Below are positions 28,358-38,408 of a DNA stretch of 64,000 nt, piece by piece. Source of the stretch: Acidovorax sp. 69 (GTDB lineage: Bacteria; Pseudomonadota; Gammaproteobacteria; Burkholderiales; Burkholderiaceae_C). Both the position numbers and the translations under genes were made by a program. Under the pieces are notes generated by a model, which saw nothing but the letters and a program-made list of their open reading frames with translations, ran no database searches and was not told the DNA's origin. The stretch is from the NCBI RefSeq assembly GCF_002797445.1, contig NZ_PGEP01000001.1, positions 4,154,501 to 4,218,500 of the forward strand. Direction: 5' to 3'. Position 1 is the stretch's first letter, and each line of letters opens with the position of its first letter.

Positions 28358-30601
28358 TCAGTGCGTGCCAGCCGGGGCCGCCCGTGCCCCGCTGCGACGA
28401 CCCAGCTTGCGCTCACCCACCAGCCACTGGATGAGGCCGATGGAGACGGACATCAGGACGATGAGCACCGTGCAATACGCCAGCGCCACGCCATAGTCCC
28501 CATTGCCCACGCGGCCAATGATGTAGGTGGTGGCCAGCTCGTTCTCGGCAGTGACCAAAAAGATCACTGCGCTCACCGTGGTGATGGCACGCACAAAGCT
28601 GTAGACCAGTGCCGCCACCAGCGCAGGCTTGAGCAGCGGCAGCACCACATGGCGCAGCGTCTGCACACTGCCTGCGCGCAGCATGACGGACGCCTCGTCG
28701 AGTGATCGGTCCAGCTGCTTGAACGCCGCCGTGCCCGCCCGCACGCCCACCGGCAAATTGCGGAACATGAAGCACAGCACGATGATGAGGGCGGTGCCCG
28801 TCAGCTCGAACGGTGGCACGTTGAAGGCCAGGATGTAGCTCACACCCAGCACCGTGCCGGGGATGGCAAACGCCAGCAATGCCGCAAATTCAAACGCGCC
28901 CTGCCCCCGGAATTCGGTGCGCGCCAGCAGCCACGCAATGCCGATGCCCAGCGTGGCCGTGAGCGGCGCCGAGATGGCCGCGAGCTTGATGGTGGTAAAA
29001 AATGAGTTCCATGCCGTGCCCGCCCACACCGCGCCAAACTCGCCCCACTCCACGTTGAAAGCGGTGCGAAAGTGCACCAGCGTGATGGTGTAATCGCGCC
29101 CCCAGGTCTGCACCAAACCACCCGCCAACGCAAACAGATAGACGATGAGCGTGAACGCCATCCAGGGCAGCGCGATGGAATGCACCACGCGGCGCACACC
29201 CGCAGGCAGCGGCATGGCAATGCCCGAGTCACCCTTGCCCGACACAGTGGTGAAGTTCTGCTTGCCCAGCAAACCCCGCTGGATGGCAAACACCGTGAGT
29301 GCAAAGAACGTCAGAATCCACGCCAGCGACGCGGCGCGCCCCTGGTCGTACTGCGCACCCACGATGGCGAAGAAGATTTCGGTCGAGAGCACCGAGAATT
29401 GCCCGCCCACCACGATGGGATTGCCAAAGTCGGCCATGCTCTCGATGAAACCCACCAAAAATGCATTGGCAAGCCCCGGCTTGAGCAGCGGCAGTGTGAC
29501 CGTCATGAAGGTCTGGTGCGGGCTGGCGCGCAGCGTCTGGGCCGCCTCTTCGAGGCTGGGCGCCACGCCCTGCACCACACCACGCATGATCATGAAGGCG
29601 ATGGGTGTGAACGCAAAGGTCTGCGCCACCCATACGCCCAGCCAGCCGTAGAACCAGCGCGTGGGCGTGATGCCAAACGCATATTCGAGAAACTGGTTGA
29701 ACACGCCAGCGCGGCCAAACAGCAAAATGAGCCCCAGGCCCACCACAAAGGGCGGCGTGATGATGGGCAGCAGCGCAACGATGTTGAGCGGCCTGGCATA
29801 CCGGCGCGATGCGCGTTCGGCCATCAAGGCCATGAAGGTGCCCAGGAGCGTGGTGCTGGTGGCCGTCATCAGCCCCAGAAACAGCGTGTTCCACGCCACG
29901 CCGCAGCGCTGTCCTCCGCTCAGGCACGCCAGGCCAAAGTTGCGCTCGTGGGCGATTCGCTCCCACACCACAGTCACCGAGAAGGGGCCGTCTTCCAGGA
30001 AAAAAGCGGCCGACAGCGCCTTGAGCACCGGAAACACGATGAACAACGCCAGCAGGCTGCCGCAGCCCAGCACGGCCGCCGCCACAAACAGATCGCCCTT
30101 GAAGAAGCCCCGGCGTGCCACACCAAATGCCAGCAGCACCAACAGCGCCGAGAGCACCACAAACCCGCCCCAGCCCATGCCCGGCTGGCGCGTGCCCAGT
30201 TCGCCCAGGCTTTGTGTCATCCATTCAAATGCCCAGCCGCGCGCGCCAATCGCAAAGCCGCTGAGCAGCAAGGCTGCCAGCCCCAGCGCGCCCCCTGCCA
30301 CCAGAACAGCGCCCTGCCTGCGACCTGCAGGCAGGCCCGCACCCACACCCGCCACGGCCAGACCCATCAAACCCAGCCACAACCAGGGTCGGCCGAACTG
30401 CGCCGCCTGCAGCACGCCATTGGCAGCCGGTGCATCGCCCCACACCTGCCCCACGGCCAGCAGGCCATTGGTGTCCTGCTGTGCATACCAGGGCACCAGC
30501 AGATAGCCCAACACTCCGATCAGCAGCCAGACCCACAGGGGCCGGTTGGCGGCACCCACCCTCCAAGGTGCGGGCCCCTTCGCCAAAGACGCCGCCGCCA
30601 T
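28358..30601 (-). CDS. ABC transporter permease, two fused membrane domains (AfuB/FbpB-like)
   Basis: A 747-residue inner-membrane protein. An N-terminal extension of about 180 residues carries four or so hydrophobic segments. Two permease domains follow, each with an EAA loop: EEAAQTLRASPHQTFMTVTLPLLKPG and DEASVMLRAGSVQTLRHVVLPLLKPA. One chain thus supplies both halves of the channel, as in FbpB/AfuB. The start ATG shares one base with the stop of the binding-protein gene (TGATG), indicating translational coupling. The extension is longer than in the plain FbpB form as I recall it. Confidence 0.9.
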   Translation of the reverse strand: MAAASLAKGPAPWRVGAANRPLWVWLLIGVLGYLLVPWYAQQDTNGLLAVGQVWGDAPAANGVLQAAQFGRPWLWLGLMGLAVAGVGAGLPAGRRQGAVLVAGGALGLAALLLSGFAIGARGWAFEWMTQSLGELGTRQPGMGWGGFVVLSALLVLLAFGVARRGFFKGDLFVAAAVLGCGSLLALFIVFPVLKALSAAFFLEDGPFSVTVVWERIAHERNFGLACLSGGQRCGVAWNTLFLGLMTATSTTLLGTFMALMAERASRRYARPLNIVALLPIITPPFVVGLGLILLFGRAGVFNQFLEYAFGITPTRWFYGWLGVWVAQTFAFTPIAFMIMRGVVQGVAPSLEEAAQTLRASPHQTFMTVTLPLLKPGLANAFLVGFIESMADFGNPIVVGGQFSVLSTEIFFAIVGAQYDQGRAASLAWILTFFALTVFAIQRGLLGKQNFTTVSGKGDSGIAMPLPAGVRRVVHSIALPWMAFTLIVYLFALAGGLVQTWGRDYTITLVHFRTAFNVEWGEFGAVWAGTAWNSFFTTIKLAAISAPLTATLGIGIAWLLARTEFRGQGAFEFAALLAFAIPGTVLGVSYILAFNVPPFELTGTALIIVLCFMFRNLPVGVRAGTAAFKQLDRSLDEASVMLRAGSVQTLRHVVLPLLKPALVAALVYSFVRAITTVSAVIFLVTAENELATTYIIGRVGNGDYGVALAYCTVLIVLMSVSIGLIQWLVGERKLGRRSGARAAPAGTH

Positions 30602-31626
30602 CAGCGCGACGCGTTCTGTACGTCTTTCTCCCAGCGCGCGATCAGGCGGCGGCGCTCGGCGCTGGCACCGTATTTGGCGTAGTCGTAGTTGATGAGCTTC
30701 ATCTTGGCCGGATCGGTCATGCGTGGGTCCTTGGGCACCTGGGTGTTGCTCGGCAGTTGGAACTGCTTGGCCGCCAGGCCAAACTGCTGGCCGCCGGGCG
30801 TGAGCGCCCATTCATAGAACTTCTTGGCGACCTCGGTGTTGGGGCCGTTCTTGACGATACTCATCGAGCCCACCTCGGCGCCAGTGCCCTCTGAAGGCGT
30901 GACGGACCCGACCGGGAAGCCGTTGACGGCCTCGGTGGTCACATCGTGCACGAAGCTGACGGACACGGTGGTTTCACCCCGCGCTGCGGCCTTGACCGGT
31001 GCGGTGCCTGAGCGCGTGTAGGTGCTCACATTGGGGTGCAGCGCCTTGAGGTACTCAAACGCCTTTTCCTCGCCCATGATCTGCACCAGCGTGGCGATCA
31101 TGGTGTAGGCCGTGCCGCTGGAGGCCGGGTTGGCCATCTGCACCTCGCCCTTGAACTCGGGCTTGAGCAGGTCGGCCCACGACTGCGGCGGGTTGAGCTT
31201 GCGCTTGGCCAGCAGCTCCTTGTTGTAGCCAAAGCCCAGCGGGCCCAGGTACACGCCCACGGTGCGGTATTTCGAATCGGCTGCCTGCTTCTGCGCCCAG
31301 GGGTAGAGCTGAGCGAGCTGGGGCGACTTGTATTCCAGCGTCAGTCCTTGCTCGGCCGCCTGCAAGTGCGGGTCGCCCGTGCCACCGAACCAGATGTCGG
31401 TCTTGGGATTCGCCTTCTCGGCATTGAGCTGTGCCAGCGCTTCGCCCGAGCCCTTGGCGGTCATGTTGACCTTGGTGCCAGTGGTCTTGGCGTACACGGT
31501 GGACATGAGATTGCACCACTCGGCCTGGACCGAGCAGATGATGTTGACCTGACCCTGCGCCAGGGCGCTGGAGGCCAGCAATGCCAGGGCGGCGGCCGCC
31601 AGGGTGTTCTTGGTGAGCTTGCGCAT
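30601..31626 (-). CDS. ABC transporter periplasmic binding protein, AfuA-like (sugar-phosphate candidate)
   Basis: A 341-residue binding protein with a signal peptide (MRKLTKNTLAAAALALLASSALA). It belongs to the FbpA/AfuA/PhnS cluster, but no adjacent tyrosine pair like the iron ligands of FbpA is visible. H227-D228 and E251 have the same spacing as H205, D206 and E229, which I recall as hexose-phosphate contacts in Actinobacillus AfuA; serines in KGSGEAL (S60) and PASSGT could hold a phosphate. The alternatives 2-aminoethylphosphonate and phosphoglycerate are also phosphorylated. The operon ends with transaldolase and diverges from hexR, which favours sugar phosphate. The start at 31626 gives a proper signal peptide. 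Confidence 0.8.
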   Translation of the reverse strand: MRKLTKNTLAAAALALLASSALAQGQVNIICSVQAEWCNLMSTVYAKTTGTKVNMTAKGSGEALAQLNAEKANPKTDIWFGGTGDPHLQAAEQGLTLEYKSPQLAQLYPWAQKQAADSKYRTVGVYLGPLGFGYNKELLAKRKLNPPQSWADLLKPEFKGEVQMANPASSGTAYTMIATLVQIMGEEKAFEYLKALHPNVSTYTRSGTAPVKAAARGETTVSVSFVHDVTTEAVNGFPVGSVTPSEGTGAEVGSMSIVKNGPNTEVAKKFYEWALTPGGQQFGLAAKQFQLPSNTQVPKDPRMTDPAKMKLINYDYAKYGASAERRRLIARWEKDVQNASR

Positions 31627-31729
31627 CAGAATGCTTCCGTTGGAATGTGACAGTGAGGTTACAGGCCATCCTAGACCCGGCCCACGGCTGCGGCCATCGG
31701 GATAACACGCACGGCGTGGGTGCTCTCGC

Positions 31730-31767
31730 GGTAACTCATGCACCGCTCACCATGAAACGCAGTTACC
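31730..31767. promoter_or_regulatory. Long-spaced inverted repeat between the AfuA-like gene and hexR
   Basis: GGTAACT (31730-31736) and AGTTACC (31761-31767), perfect 7-base arms with centres 31 bp apart (three helix turns). The half-site GTAAC is the same as in the HexR-like operators, so autoregulation by HexR through a split site is possible. Confidence 0.35.
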
Positions 31768-31834
31768 ATTTCTCGCTTGCCCCCGCAAACGCCAGCACCC
31801 GCCCAGATCGATTGCCCAGGAACCACGCCCCACC

Positions 31835-32680
31835 ATGCTCGACCGCATCACCGCCTCGCTCTCATCCCTGGCCCCCGCCGAACAGCGCGTGGCCAAGCTG
31901 GTGCTGGCCGACCCCCGCGCCTTTGCCCGGCTGCCCGTGCGCGAACTGGCCGAGCGCGCGCACGTGAGCAAGCCCACCGTGGTGCGTTTTTGCCGCAGCA
32001 TCGGTTACGACGGCTTGGCAGATTTCAAGCTCAAGCTCGCGGGCAGTGTGAGCGAGGGCGTGCCCTTTATCCACCGCAGCGTTGATGCCGATGACAAGAC
32101 CGGCGATGTGCTGGTGAAGGTGGTGGACAACGCCGTGGCGGCATTCCTCCAATACCGCAATGCCGCCAGCACTGCGGCCATCGAACGCGCGGCCGATGCC
32201 ATTGCCGCCACCTGGAAGACGGGCAAACGCATCGAGTTCTACGGTGTAGGCAACTCGGGCATCGTGGCGCAAGACGCGCAGCACAAGTTCTTTCGGCTGG
32301 GTGTCACATCCATTGCGACCAGCGACGGCCACATGCAGGTGATGAGCGCCACCTTGCTGGGGCCGGGCGACTGCGCAGTGATCATCTCCAACTCGGGCCG
32401 CACCCGCGATCTGATGGATGCCGCCGACATCGCCCGCCGCAACGGTGCCACCACCATTGTCATCACGGCCAGTGGCTCGCCCTTGGCCAGCACTTGCCAG
32501 ATCCACCTGGCCGCCGACCATCCCGAAGGGTATGACCGCTACAGCCCGATGGTGTCACGCCTCATGCACCTGCTCATCATCGACGTGCTGGCGACCTGCG
32601 TGGCGCTGCGCATTGGCAGCTCGCTGCAGCCGATCCTGCAGCAAATGAAAGAAAACCTGCGGGCCAAGCGCTACGCATAG
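31835..32680 (+). CDS. hexR: HexR, RpiR-family repressor of sugar catabolism
   Basis: A 281-residue regulator: an N-terminal RpiR-type helix-turn-helix (LPVRELAERAHVSKPTVVRFCRSIGYDGLADFKLKL, about 33-68) and a SIS sugar-phosphate-binding domain (RIEFYGVGNSGIVAQDAQHKFFRLG, about 135-159; VIISNSGRTRDLMDAA; TIVITASGSPLA). HexR homologues bind KDPG and release TGTAAT-N3-ATTACA-like operators of zwf, edd, eda, gap and others. Such sites occur here before zwf/pgi, edd and the sugar-uptake operon. It diverges from the AfuABC-tal operon. Confidence 0.9.
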   Translation: MLDRITASLSSLAPAEQRVAKLVLADPRAFARLPVRELAERAHVSKPTVVRFCRSIGYDGLADFKLKLAGSVSEGVPFIHRSVDADDKTGDVLVKVVDNAVAAFLQYRNAASTAAIERAADAIAATWKTGKRIEFYGVGNSGIVAQDAQHKFFRLGVTSIATSDGHMQVMSATLLGPGDCAVIISNSGRTRDLMDAADIARRNGATTIVITASGSPLASTCQIHLAADHPEGYDRYSPMVSRLMHLLIIDVLATCVALRIGSSLQPILQQMKENLRAKRYA

Positions 32681-32904
32681 GCGCGCCAGGAGGGCGGCCC
32701 GGCTGCGCGGGAGCCGTCCAGGGGCCGGGCCTCCATCAGCTCGCCCAAAATCGCTGGCAAGACCGGCCACGTTCTTCGTCCCCCCAAGCCGTTCACGCTG
32801 CGCCGGTCGGAGCGCGGCGTAAGGCTTTGACAGGCCCCGCCCGAACGGATGGGGCGGACCGAAGGGACGGAGGAGAGTGGCGGTGCTACCGCCCTCCGCA
32901 TCTG
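32681..32904. other. Gene-free GC-rich stretch with decayed repeat
   Basis: Lies between the convergent hexR and Bug gene. It holds a GC-rich segment and one degenerate family B unit (CTTTGACAGGCCCCGCCCGAACGG, about 32824-32847). No ORF or clear terminator was seen. Confidence 0.5.
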
Positions 32905-33888
32905 TCAGTCCAGCGTCACGCCCGCGTTCTTGATCACCTTGCCCCATTTCACCGTCTCTGCCTCGATGAAGGCATCGCAGGCCTCGGGCGTCGTGCCTTC
33001 TGGGAAGGTGCCCATGGCATCGAGCTTGGCCTTCGTTTCTTCGCTCTGGATGATGGCGTTCACCGCGTCGGACATGCGCTTGACGATGTCACGCGGTGTA
33101 CCGGCCGGAGCAATCATGCTGGCCCAGGTGCTGCCCACCAGGCCGGGGATGCCCTGCTCGATGAAGGTGGGCACATCGGGCACGGCGGGCAGGCGCTTTT
33201 CGCCCGAAACACCGATCAGGCGCACGCGGCCTGACTTGCCGGCCTGGATCAGCCCCGTGGGTGCATCCAAGAACAGCTGGATCTGGCCCCCCAGCAGGTC
33301 GGTGAAGGCTGGCGCTGCGCCCCGGTAGGGGATGTGCACCATGTAGGTCTGGGTGAGCGCCTTCATCAGTTCGCTGGTCAGGTGCGCGGCCGAGCCCGTG
33401 CCCGACGAACCAAAGCTGACCTTGCCGGGATTGGCCTTGGCGTAAGCCACCAGTTCCTTGGTGTTCTTGAACGGCGCGTTGTTGGGCACCGCCGCCAGCA
33501 GGGGCGACACGCCCATGAGCGACACCCCCACCAGGTCCTTGCGCGGGTCGTAGGGCAGCTTGGGGTACAGGCTGGTGTTGGCCGCATAGGCGGCAATCAC
33601 CACGCCAAACGTGTGCCCGTCGGGCGCGGCCTTGGCCACGGCATCCACGCCAATGATGCTGTTGGCGCCCGCCCGGTTCTCGATCACGATGGCTTGGCCC
33701 AGCGCCTTTTGCAGGCCCACCTGCACGAGGCGTGCCATCTGGTCGGTGAAGCCGCCGGCCGTGTAGGGCACGATGATGCGGATCGGCTTGCTCGGCCAGG
33801 CCGTTTGCGCCATGGCGGGCAGGGCCACGCTGGCCAGGGCAGCGGCGCCCGCATGGACGAGGGTGCGACGGGAAAGGGGTGCGCTCAT
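32905..33888 (-). CDS. Bug-family (TTT) periplasmic solute-binding protein 1
   Basis: A 327-residue TctC/Bug-type binding protein. It has a Tat/Sec-like signal (MSAPLSRRTLVHAGAAALASVALPAMA), then the hallmark AWPSKPIRIIVPYTAGGFTDQMARLV with the first ligand loop, and NRAGANSIIGVDAVAKAAPDGHTFG. Such proteins bind carboxylates and normally feed a TctAB membrane complex, which is not encoded here. Last gene of the organic-acid run, downstream of etfA; it likely captures a substrate of the beta-oxidation genes. Confidence 0.9.
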   Translation of the reverse strand: MSAPLSRRTLVHAGAAALASVALPAMAQTAWPSKPIRIIVPYTAGGFTDQMARLVQVGLQKALGQAIVIENRAGANSIIGVDAVAKAAPDGHTFGVVIAAYAANTSLYPKLPYDPRKDLVGVSLMGVSPLLAAVPNNAPFKNTKELVAYAKANPGKVSFGSSGTGSAAHLTSELMKALTQTYMVHIPYRGAAPAFTDLLGGQIQLFLDAPTGLIQAGKSGRVRLIGVSGEKRLPAVPDVPTFIEQGIPGLVGSTWASMIAPAGTPRDIVKRMSDAVNAIIQSEETKAKLDAMGTFPEGTTPEACDAFIEAETVKWGKVIKNAGVTLD

Positions 33889-33942
33889 GGTTTTGTCTCC
33901 TTTTTGTTGTCAAATCGGGCTGTGGTGCATGTTTTATATGCA

Positions 33943-33968
33943 CCTTCAGCTATCACTTCAATAGCAAT
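33943..33968. repeat. Dispersed palindromic repeat, family A (partial)
   Basis: Only the right arm and tail remain (TTCAGCTATCACTTCAATAGC), between etfA and the Bug gene. Confidence 0.45.
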
Positions 33969-34021
33969 TAACCCTCCCTGGCAATCCATGGCCAGGAGCG
34001 GCAGCCGCCTCAGAACACGCC

Positions 34022-34966
34022 TTACAGCGCCTTGACCAGTTCAGGCACGGCCGTGAACAGATCCGCCTCCAGCCCATAGTCAGCCACCGAGAAGATCGGT
34101 GCCTCAGGGTCCTTGTTGATCGCCACGATCACCTTGGAGTCCTTCATCCCGGCCAAGTGCTGGATGGCGCCCGAGATACCGGCAGCCACGTACAACTGGG
34201 GCGCCACGATCTTGCCGGTCTGGCCCACTTGCAGGTCGTTGGGGGCGTAGCCCGCGTCCACCGCTGCGCGGCTGGCACCAATGGCGGCGCCCAGCTTGTC
34301 GGCCAGCGGGGTCATGACTTCGTCAAACTTTTCCTTGCTGCCCAGCGCCCGGCCACCAGAGACGATGATCTTGGCGGCGGTCAGTTCGGGGCGGTCGTTC
34401 TTGGCGATTTCGCTGCCCACATAGCTGCTCTTGCCTGCGTCGGCCGTTGCGGCGGCTGTTTCGACGGCGGCACCACCACCGGTGGCTGCTGCGGCATCAA
34501 AGCCGGTGGCGCGCACGGTGATGACCTTCACGCTGTCTGCGCTTTGCACGGTGGCGATGGCGTTGCCAGCGTAGATGGGGCGCTCGAAGGTGTCGGCGGC
34601 CACCACTTTGGTGATGTCGCTGATCTGGGCCACGTCGAGCTTGGCAGCCACGCGGGGGGCCACGTTCTTGCCGCCGGCGGTGGCAGGGAACAGGATGTGG
34701 CTGTAGTTGCTGGCCGCATTTCCCTGAAGTGCCAGGACTTGCGCAGCCACGTTTTCTGCCAGGCCATGGGCCAGGCCGGTGGCGTCGGCGTGGATGACCT
34801 TGGCGACACCGGCGATCTGGGCAGCGGCAGCGGCGGCGGCGCCCGCGTTGTGGCCTGCCACCAGCACGTGTACGTCACCACCGCAGGCCACAGCGGCCGT
34901 CACGGTGTTGAGGGTTGCGCCCTTGATGGAGGCGTTGTCGTGTTCAGCAATAACGAGTACCGACAT
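34022..34966 (-). CDS. etfA: Electron transfer flavoprotein alpha subunit
   Basis: The 314-residue FAD-carrying subunit of ETF, which passes electrons from acyl-CoA dehydrogenases to ETF:ubiquinone oxidoreductase. The C-terminal FAD domain is intact: [61 protein letters not shown] and [16 protein letters not shown]. The start lies one base after the etfB stop (TGACATG). It may be the housekeeping ETF or one dedicated to the two dehydrogenases in the same run. Confidence 0.97.
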   Translation of the reverse strand: MSVLVIAEHDNASIKGATLNTVTAAVACGGDVHVLVAGHNAGAAAAAAAQIAGVAKVIHADATGLAHGLAENVAAQVLALQGNAASNYSHILFPATAGGKNVAPRVAAKLDVAQISDITKVVAADTFERPIYAGNAIATVQSADSVKVITVRATGFDAAAATGGGAAVETAAATADAGKSSYVGSEIAKNDRPELTAAKIIVSGGRALGSKEKFDEVMTPLADKLGAAIGASRAAVDAGYAPNDLQVGQTGKIVAPQLYVAAGISGAIQHLAGMKDSKVIVAINKDPEAPIFSVADYGLEADLFTAVPELVKAL

Positions 34967-34967
34967 G

Positions 34968-35723
34968 TCAGATCACCTTCGCTTCGTTCTTGAGTTTCTC
35001 GACCAGGGCGGCCACGTCGGCCACCTTGATGCCTGCGCCGCGCTTGGCGGGCTCGGCCACCTTCAGGGTCTTGAGGCGGGGGGCTACGTCCACACCGAGG
35101 TCTTCGGGTTTGACGATATCGAGCTGCTTTTTCTTGGCCTTCATGATGTTGGGCAAGGTGACGTAGCGGGGCTCGTTCAGGCGCAGGTCGGTGGTGATGA
35201 CGGCGGGCAGCGACAGGGCCAGGGTTTCCAAGCCGCCGTCGATTTCACGGGTCACGCTGACCTTGTCGGCCGCCAGGTCCACCTTGCTGGCGTTGGTGGC
35301 CTGGGGCAGGTCCGCCAAAGCGGCCAGCATCTGGCCGACCTGGTTGGCGTCGTCGTCAATGGCTTGTTTGCCCAGGATGACGAGGCCGGGTTGTTCCTTG
35401 TCCACCAGGGCCTTGAGCAGTTTGGCCACGGCCAGGGGCTGCAGGTCCAGGTCGGCTGGGGTTTCAACCAGAATGGCACGATCGGCACCAATGGCCATGG
35501 CGGTGCGCAGGGTTTCCTGGCACTGCGTGACGCCGCAGGAGACAGCGATGACTTCGGTCACCAGGCCTTTTTCTTTCAGGCGCACGGCCTCTTCAACGGC
35601 GATTTCGTCAAAGGGGTTCATGCTCATCTTCACGTTGGCGATGTCCACACCCGTGTTGTCCGACTTCACTCGGACCTTCACGTTGTAGTCCACCACGCGC
35701 TTGACAGGGACGAGGATTTTCAT
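34968..35723 (-). CDS. etfB: Electron transfer flavoprotein beta subunit
   Basis: A 251-residue subunit that begins [22 protein letters not shown] and contains [17 protein letters not shown] and the AMP-binding and signature region ([20 protein letters not shown]; [28 protein letters not shown]). The start is preceded by GAGAAAG. It pairs with etfA immediately downstream and follows the acyl-CoA ligase gene by 35 bp. Confidence 0.97.
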   Translation of the reverse strand: MKILVPVKRVVDYNVKVRVKSDNTGVDIANVKMSMNPFDEIAVEEAVRLKEKGLVTEVIAVSCGVTQCQETLRTAMAIGADRAILVETPADLDLQPLAVAKLLKALVDKEQPGLVILGKQAIDDDANQVGQMLAALADLPQATNASKVDLAADKVSVTREIDGGLETLALSLPAVITTDLRLNEPRYVTLPNIMKAKKKQLDIVKPEDLGVDVAPRLKTLKVAEPAKRGAGIKVADVAALVEKLKNEAKVI

Positions 35724-35758
35724 GGGTTGGGTCTTTCTCGAACAAACAAAAAAATCGG

Positions 35759-37324
35759 TTAACGCGACAGCGTGGCGTGCAGTTCGCGCAGCTCGCGCTT
35801 GAGCACCTTGCCGATGGCGCTGCGGGGCAGCTCATCGATGAAATAGACGGCTGACAGCCGCTGCGTCTTGCCGGCGCGGGCGTTGTACCAGGCCATGAGC
35901 TGGGCGGCGTCGTCCGTAGCGCCGGGCAAGCGGCACACAAAGGCCACCGGCGTTTCGCCCCACTGGTCCGACGGAACCCCCGTCACGGCCACATCGGCCA
36001 CAGCCGGGTGCTTGCGCAGCTCAGCTTCGAGGTCGCTCGGGTAGATGTTGAAGCCGCCACTGATGACCATGTCCTTGCGGCGGTCCAGCAGGGTCAAAAA
36101 GCCCTGTTCGTCAAACCGGCCCACATCGCCTGTGCGGATGAAGCGCTTGCCAGTGGCGTCAAACCACTCGGCCTCGCGCGTCTTGTCGGGCTGGCGGTAG
36201 TAGCCGGTCATCATGCCGGGCGAATGGCCCACCACCTCGCCGGTGGCACCGGGCGGCAGTTCTCGGCCCTCTTCATCGATCAGGCGGATGTCGCTGGTGG
36301 TTGCGGGCTGGCCCACGGTGTGCAGCTTGTCGGGGTGCTCGTGCGCGGCCAGGATGCAGGTGCCGCCGCCCTCGGTCATGCCGTAGAACTCGAACAGCGC
36401 GCCCGGCCAGCGCGCCAGGATGTCGGCCTTGAGATCGGAGCGAAACGGCGCACTGGTGCAGAACTTGGCGCGAAAGGACGACAAGTCGAATTCGCCAAAC
36501 TGCGGCAGCGCCATGATGCGCTGGTACTGCACCGGCACCAGCATGGAGTGCGTGGCGCGGATCTTCTGCGCAATCTGCAGGTAGCGCAGCGCATCAAACT
36601 TCGCCATCAACCGCGCGCTGCCGCCCCAGCACAGGCCGGGGAAGAACGACACCAGCGTGGTGTTGGAATACAGCGGCGTGGCCAGCAGCGTGACACTGTC
36701 AGGCCCGTAGCCCTGGGCCTGGCCGCGCACCAGGTGCGCCCAGCGCATGCCGTGCGACTGCACGATGCCCTTGGGGTGGCCCGTGGTGCCCGACGAATAA
36801 ATGATGTTGAACGGGTGATCGGGCCCCACCTCCACCGGCTGCGGCACCGCGCCTTCGGGGGCGAGCCATTCGCTCCACGGCGTGCCCGCGCCCGCGTCGT
36901 CCAGCGCCACCAGCGCCAGAGCGGCCGCAGCCTCTGGCGGCAGGGCCGCCCTGCCCTGCGCATCGGCAAACAGTGTGCGCGCCTGGGCATCGCCCAGCAT
37001 CGACGCCATGGCCCCTGGCGTGACCGACGGTGCCAGCGGCGCCACCACCACGCCCGCGCGCAACGCGCCCAGGTACACGGCGGCATAGCGCACCGACGAA
37101 GCGGCGCACACCGCCACCACGTCGCCCGGGGCCAGCCCGTCGCGCTGCAGCGACGCTGCGACGCGGTCTACCAGCGCATCGAGCTGGGCCCAGTTCAGCG
37201 CGGCGTCATCGTCGGCCAGGGCGCTGGCGCCCGGGCGCTGCCCGGCGTTGTCGCGCAGCAGGTCAGAAACACGCCGAAATGGCGGGAAGGGGGCAGACAG
37301 GTCAGGGGAAGCGGAGCGGTTCAT
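35759..37324 (-). CDS. Acyl-CoA synthetase/ligase (AMP-forming)
   Basis: A 521-residue ANL-family enzyme: activates a carboxylic acid to its CoA thioester with ATP. Motifs are the P-loop-like [12 protein letters not shown] (about 178-189), [44 protein letters not shown] (hinge) and the catalytic lysine near the end in [13 protein letters not shown]. The substrate is unknown; in this context it would be the imported acid, like PimA of the pimelate pathway. ATG at 37324 is used; a TTG nine bases upstream is in frame but less likely. Confidence 0.9.
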   Translation of the reverse strand: MNRSASPDLSAPFPPFRRVSDLLRDNAGQRPGASALADDDAALNWAQLDALVDRVAASLQRDGLAPGDVVAVCAASSVRYAAVYLGALRAGVVVAPLAPSVTPGAMASMLGDAQARTLFADAQGRAALPPEAAAALALVALDDAGAGTPWSEWLAPEGAVPQPVEVGPDHPFNIIYSSGTTGHPKGIVQSHGMRWAHLVRGQAQGYGPDSVTLLATPLYSNTTLVSFFPGLCWGGSARLMAKFDALRYLQIAQKIRATHSMLVPVQYQRIMALPQFGEFDLSSFRAKFCTSAPFRSDLKADILARWPGALFEFYGMTEGGGTCILAAHEHPDKLHTVGQPATTSDIRLIDEEGRELPPGATGEVVGHSPGMMTGYYRQPDKTREAEWFDATGKRFIRTGDVGRFDEQGFLTLLDRRKDMVISGGFNIYPSDLEAELRKHPAVADVAVTGVPSDQWGETPVAFVCRLPGATDDAAQLMAWYNARAGKTQRLSAVYFIDELPRSAIGKVLKRELRELHATLSR

Positions 37325-37334
37325 GGCACACAAC

Positions 37335-38348
37335 TTACTCGAAGACGATGCCCTTGTCGCGAATCACCTGCCCCCACTTGGCGTAATCGCCGTTCACGCG
37401 CTGGGCCATCTGTGCCGGGCCCTGGTAGTGGGCAATGGCGCCAGCGTTGAGCAGCTTGTCCTGCACTTCCTTGTCGGCCAGGATGGCTTTGACTTCGGCG
37501 CTGATGCGCTCGACCACATCCTTGGGCGTGCCGGGCGGCGCCATCAGGCCGCCCCACGACACGGCATCAAAGCCCTTGAAGCCCTGCTCTGCAATGGTGG
37601 GCACGCTGGGGATCACGCCCACGCGCTGGGGCGAACCCACGGCAATGGCGCGCAGCTTGCCGGTCTGGATGTGGGGCAGCGCCGCCACGAGGTCGGCGTA
37701 CATCATGGGCACCTGGCCGCCCAGCGTGTCGGTGATGGCGGGCACGCCGCCCTTGTAGGGCACGTGCTCCATCTCGAACTGGCCCAGCTGCTTGAGCAGC
37801 TCCATGCTCAGGTGGCCAAAGCTGCCCACGCCCGAGCTGGTGTAGTTGAGCTGGCCAGGCCGCGCCTTGGCGTGGGTGATGAGCTTTTGCAGATCGGTCA
37901 CGGTGGGCATCATGGCGGGGTTGACCACGACGACGATGGGCAGGTCGTACACGGTAGCCACCGAGACAAAATCCTTGGTGGTGTCGTAGCCTGCCTTCTT
38001 GTACAGGTGTGGCGCCAGCAGCGTGGGGGTGGCCAGCATCATCAGCGTGTACCCGTCGCCGGGGGTCTTGGCGATCTGCTGCGCGGCAATCGAGCCCGAG
38101 GCACCGGCGCGGTTCTCGACGACCACGGGCTGCTTCAGGCGCTCGGCCAGCTTCTGGCCCACGATGCGCGAGGCGGTGTCGGTGGGGCCGCCCGGCGGGA
38201 AGGGCACCACCAGCTTGATCACCTTGTTGGGCCAGGCCTGTGCATGAGCGGGGGCCGTGCCCAGCAGGCCAAGAGCCGATAACGCCGCAGCTGTGGAGAG
38301 AACGGCGCGACGTGAAAAAGCCGCGCGCAAAGAGGATGGTGTTTTCAT
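37335..38348 (-). CDS. Bug-family (TTT) periplasmic solute-binding protein 2
   Basis: A 337-residue Bug protein. Its signal peptide has a double-arginine start region (AAFSRRAVLSTAAALSALGLLGTAPAHA), and the first ligand loop is NKVIKLVVPFPPGGPTDTASRIV; ENRAGASGSIAAQQIAKTPGDGYTL follows. It sits 10 bp upstream of the ligase gene. This is the second of three Bug proteins in the run; they share only family-level similarity, so they probably bind related but different acids. Confidence 0.9.
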   Translation of the reverse strand: MKTPSSLRAAFSRRAVLSTAAALSALGLLGTAPAHAQAWPNKVIKLVVPFPPGGPTDTASRIVGQKLAERLKQPVVVENRAGASGSIAAQQIAKTPGDGYTLMMLATPTLLAPHLYKKAGYDTTKDFVSVATVYDLPIVVVVNPAMMPTVTDLQKLITHAKARPGQLNYTSSGVGSFGHLSMELLKQLGQFEMEHVPYKGGVPAITDTLGGQVPMMYADLVAALPHIQTGKLRAIAVGSPQRVGVIPSVPTIAEQGFKGFDAVSWGGLMAPPGTPKDVVERISAEVKAILADKEVQDKLLNAGAIAHYQGPAQMAQRVNGDYAKWGQVIRDKGIVFE

Positions 38349-38408
38349 AAAGAATTCGTTTGTGCTGTCTGTATCTGCGGCCCTGCTGAGGCCCGAGGCG
38401 TCTTAAAC

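Noticed and set aside
30601..31626. Iron(III) (FbpA) label for the binding protein
   Set aside because: No adjacent tyrosine pair at the expected region; context (tal, hexR) points to a phosphorylated sugar. Not excluded by experiment.
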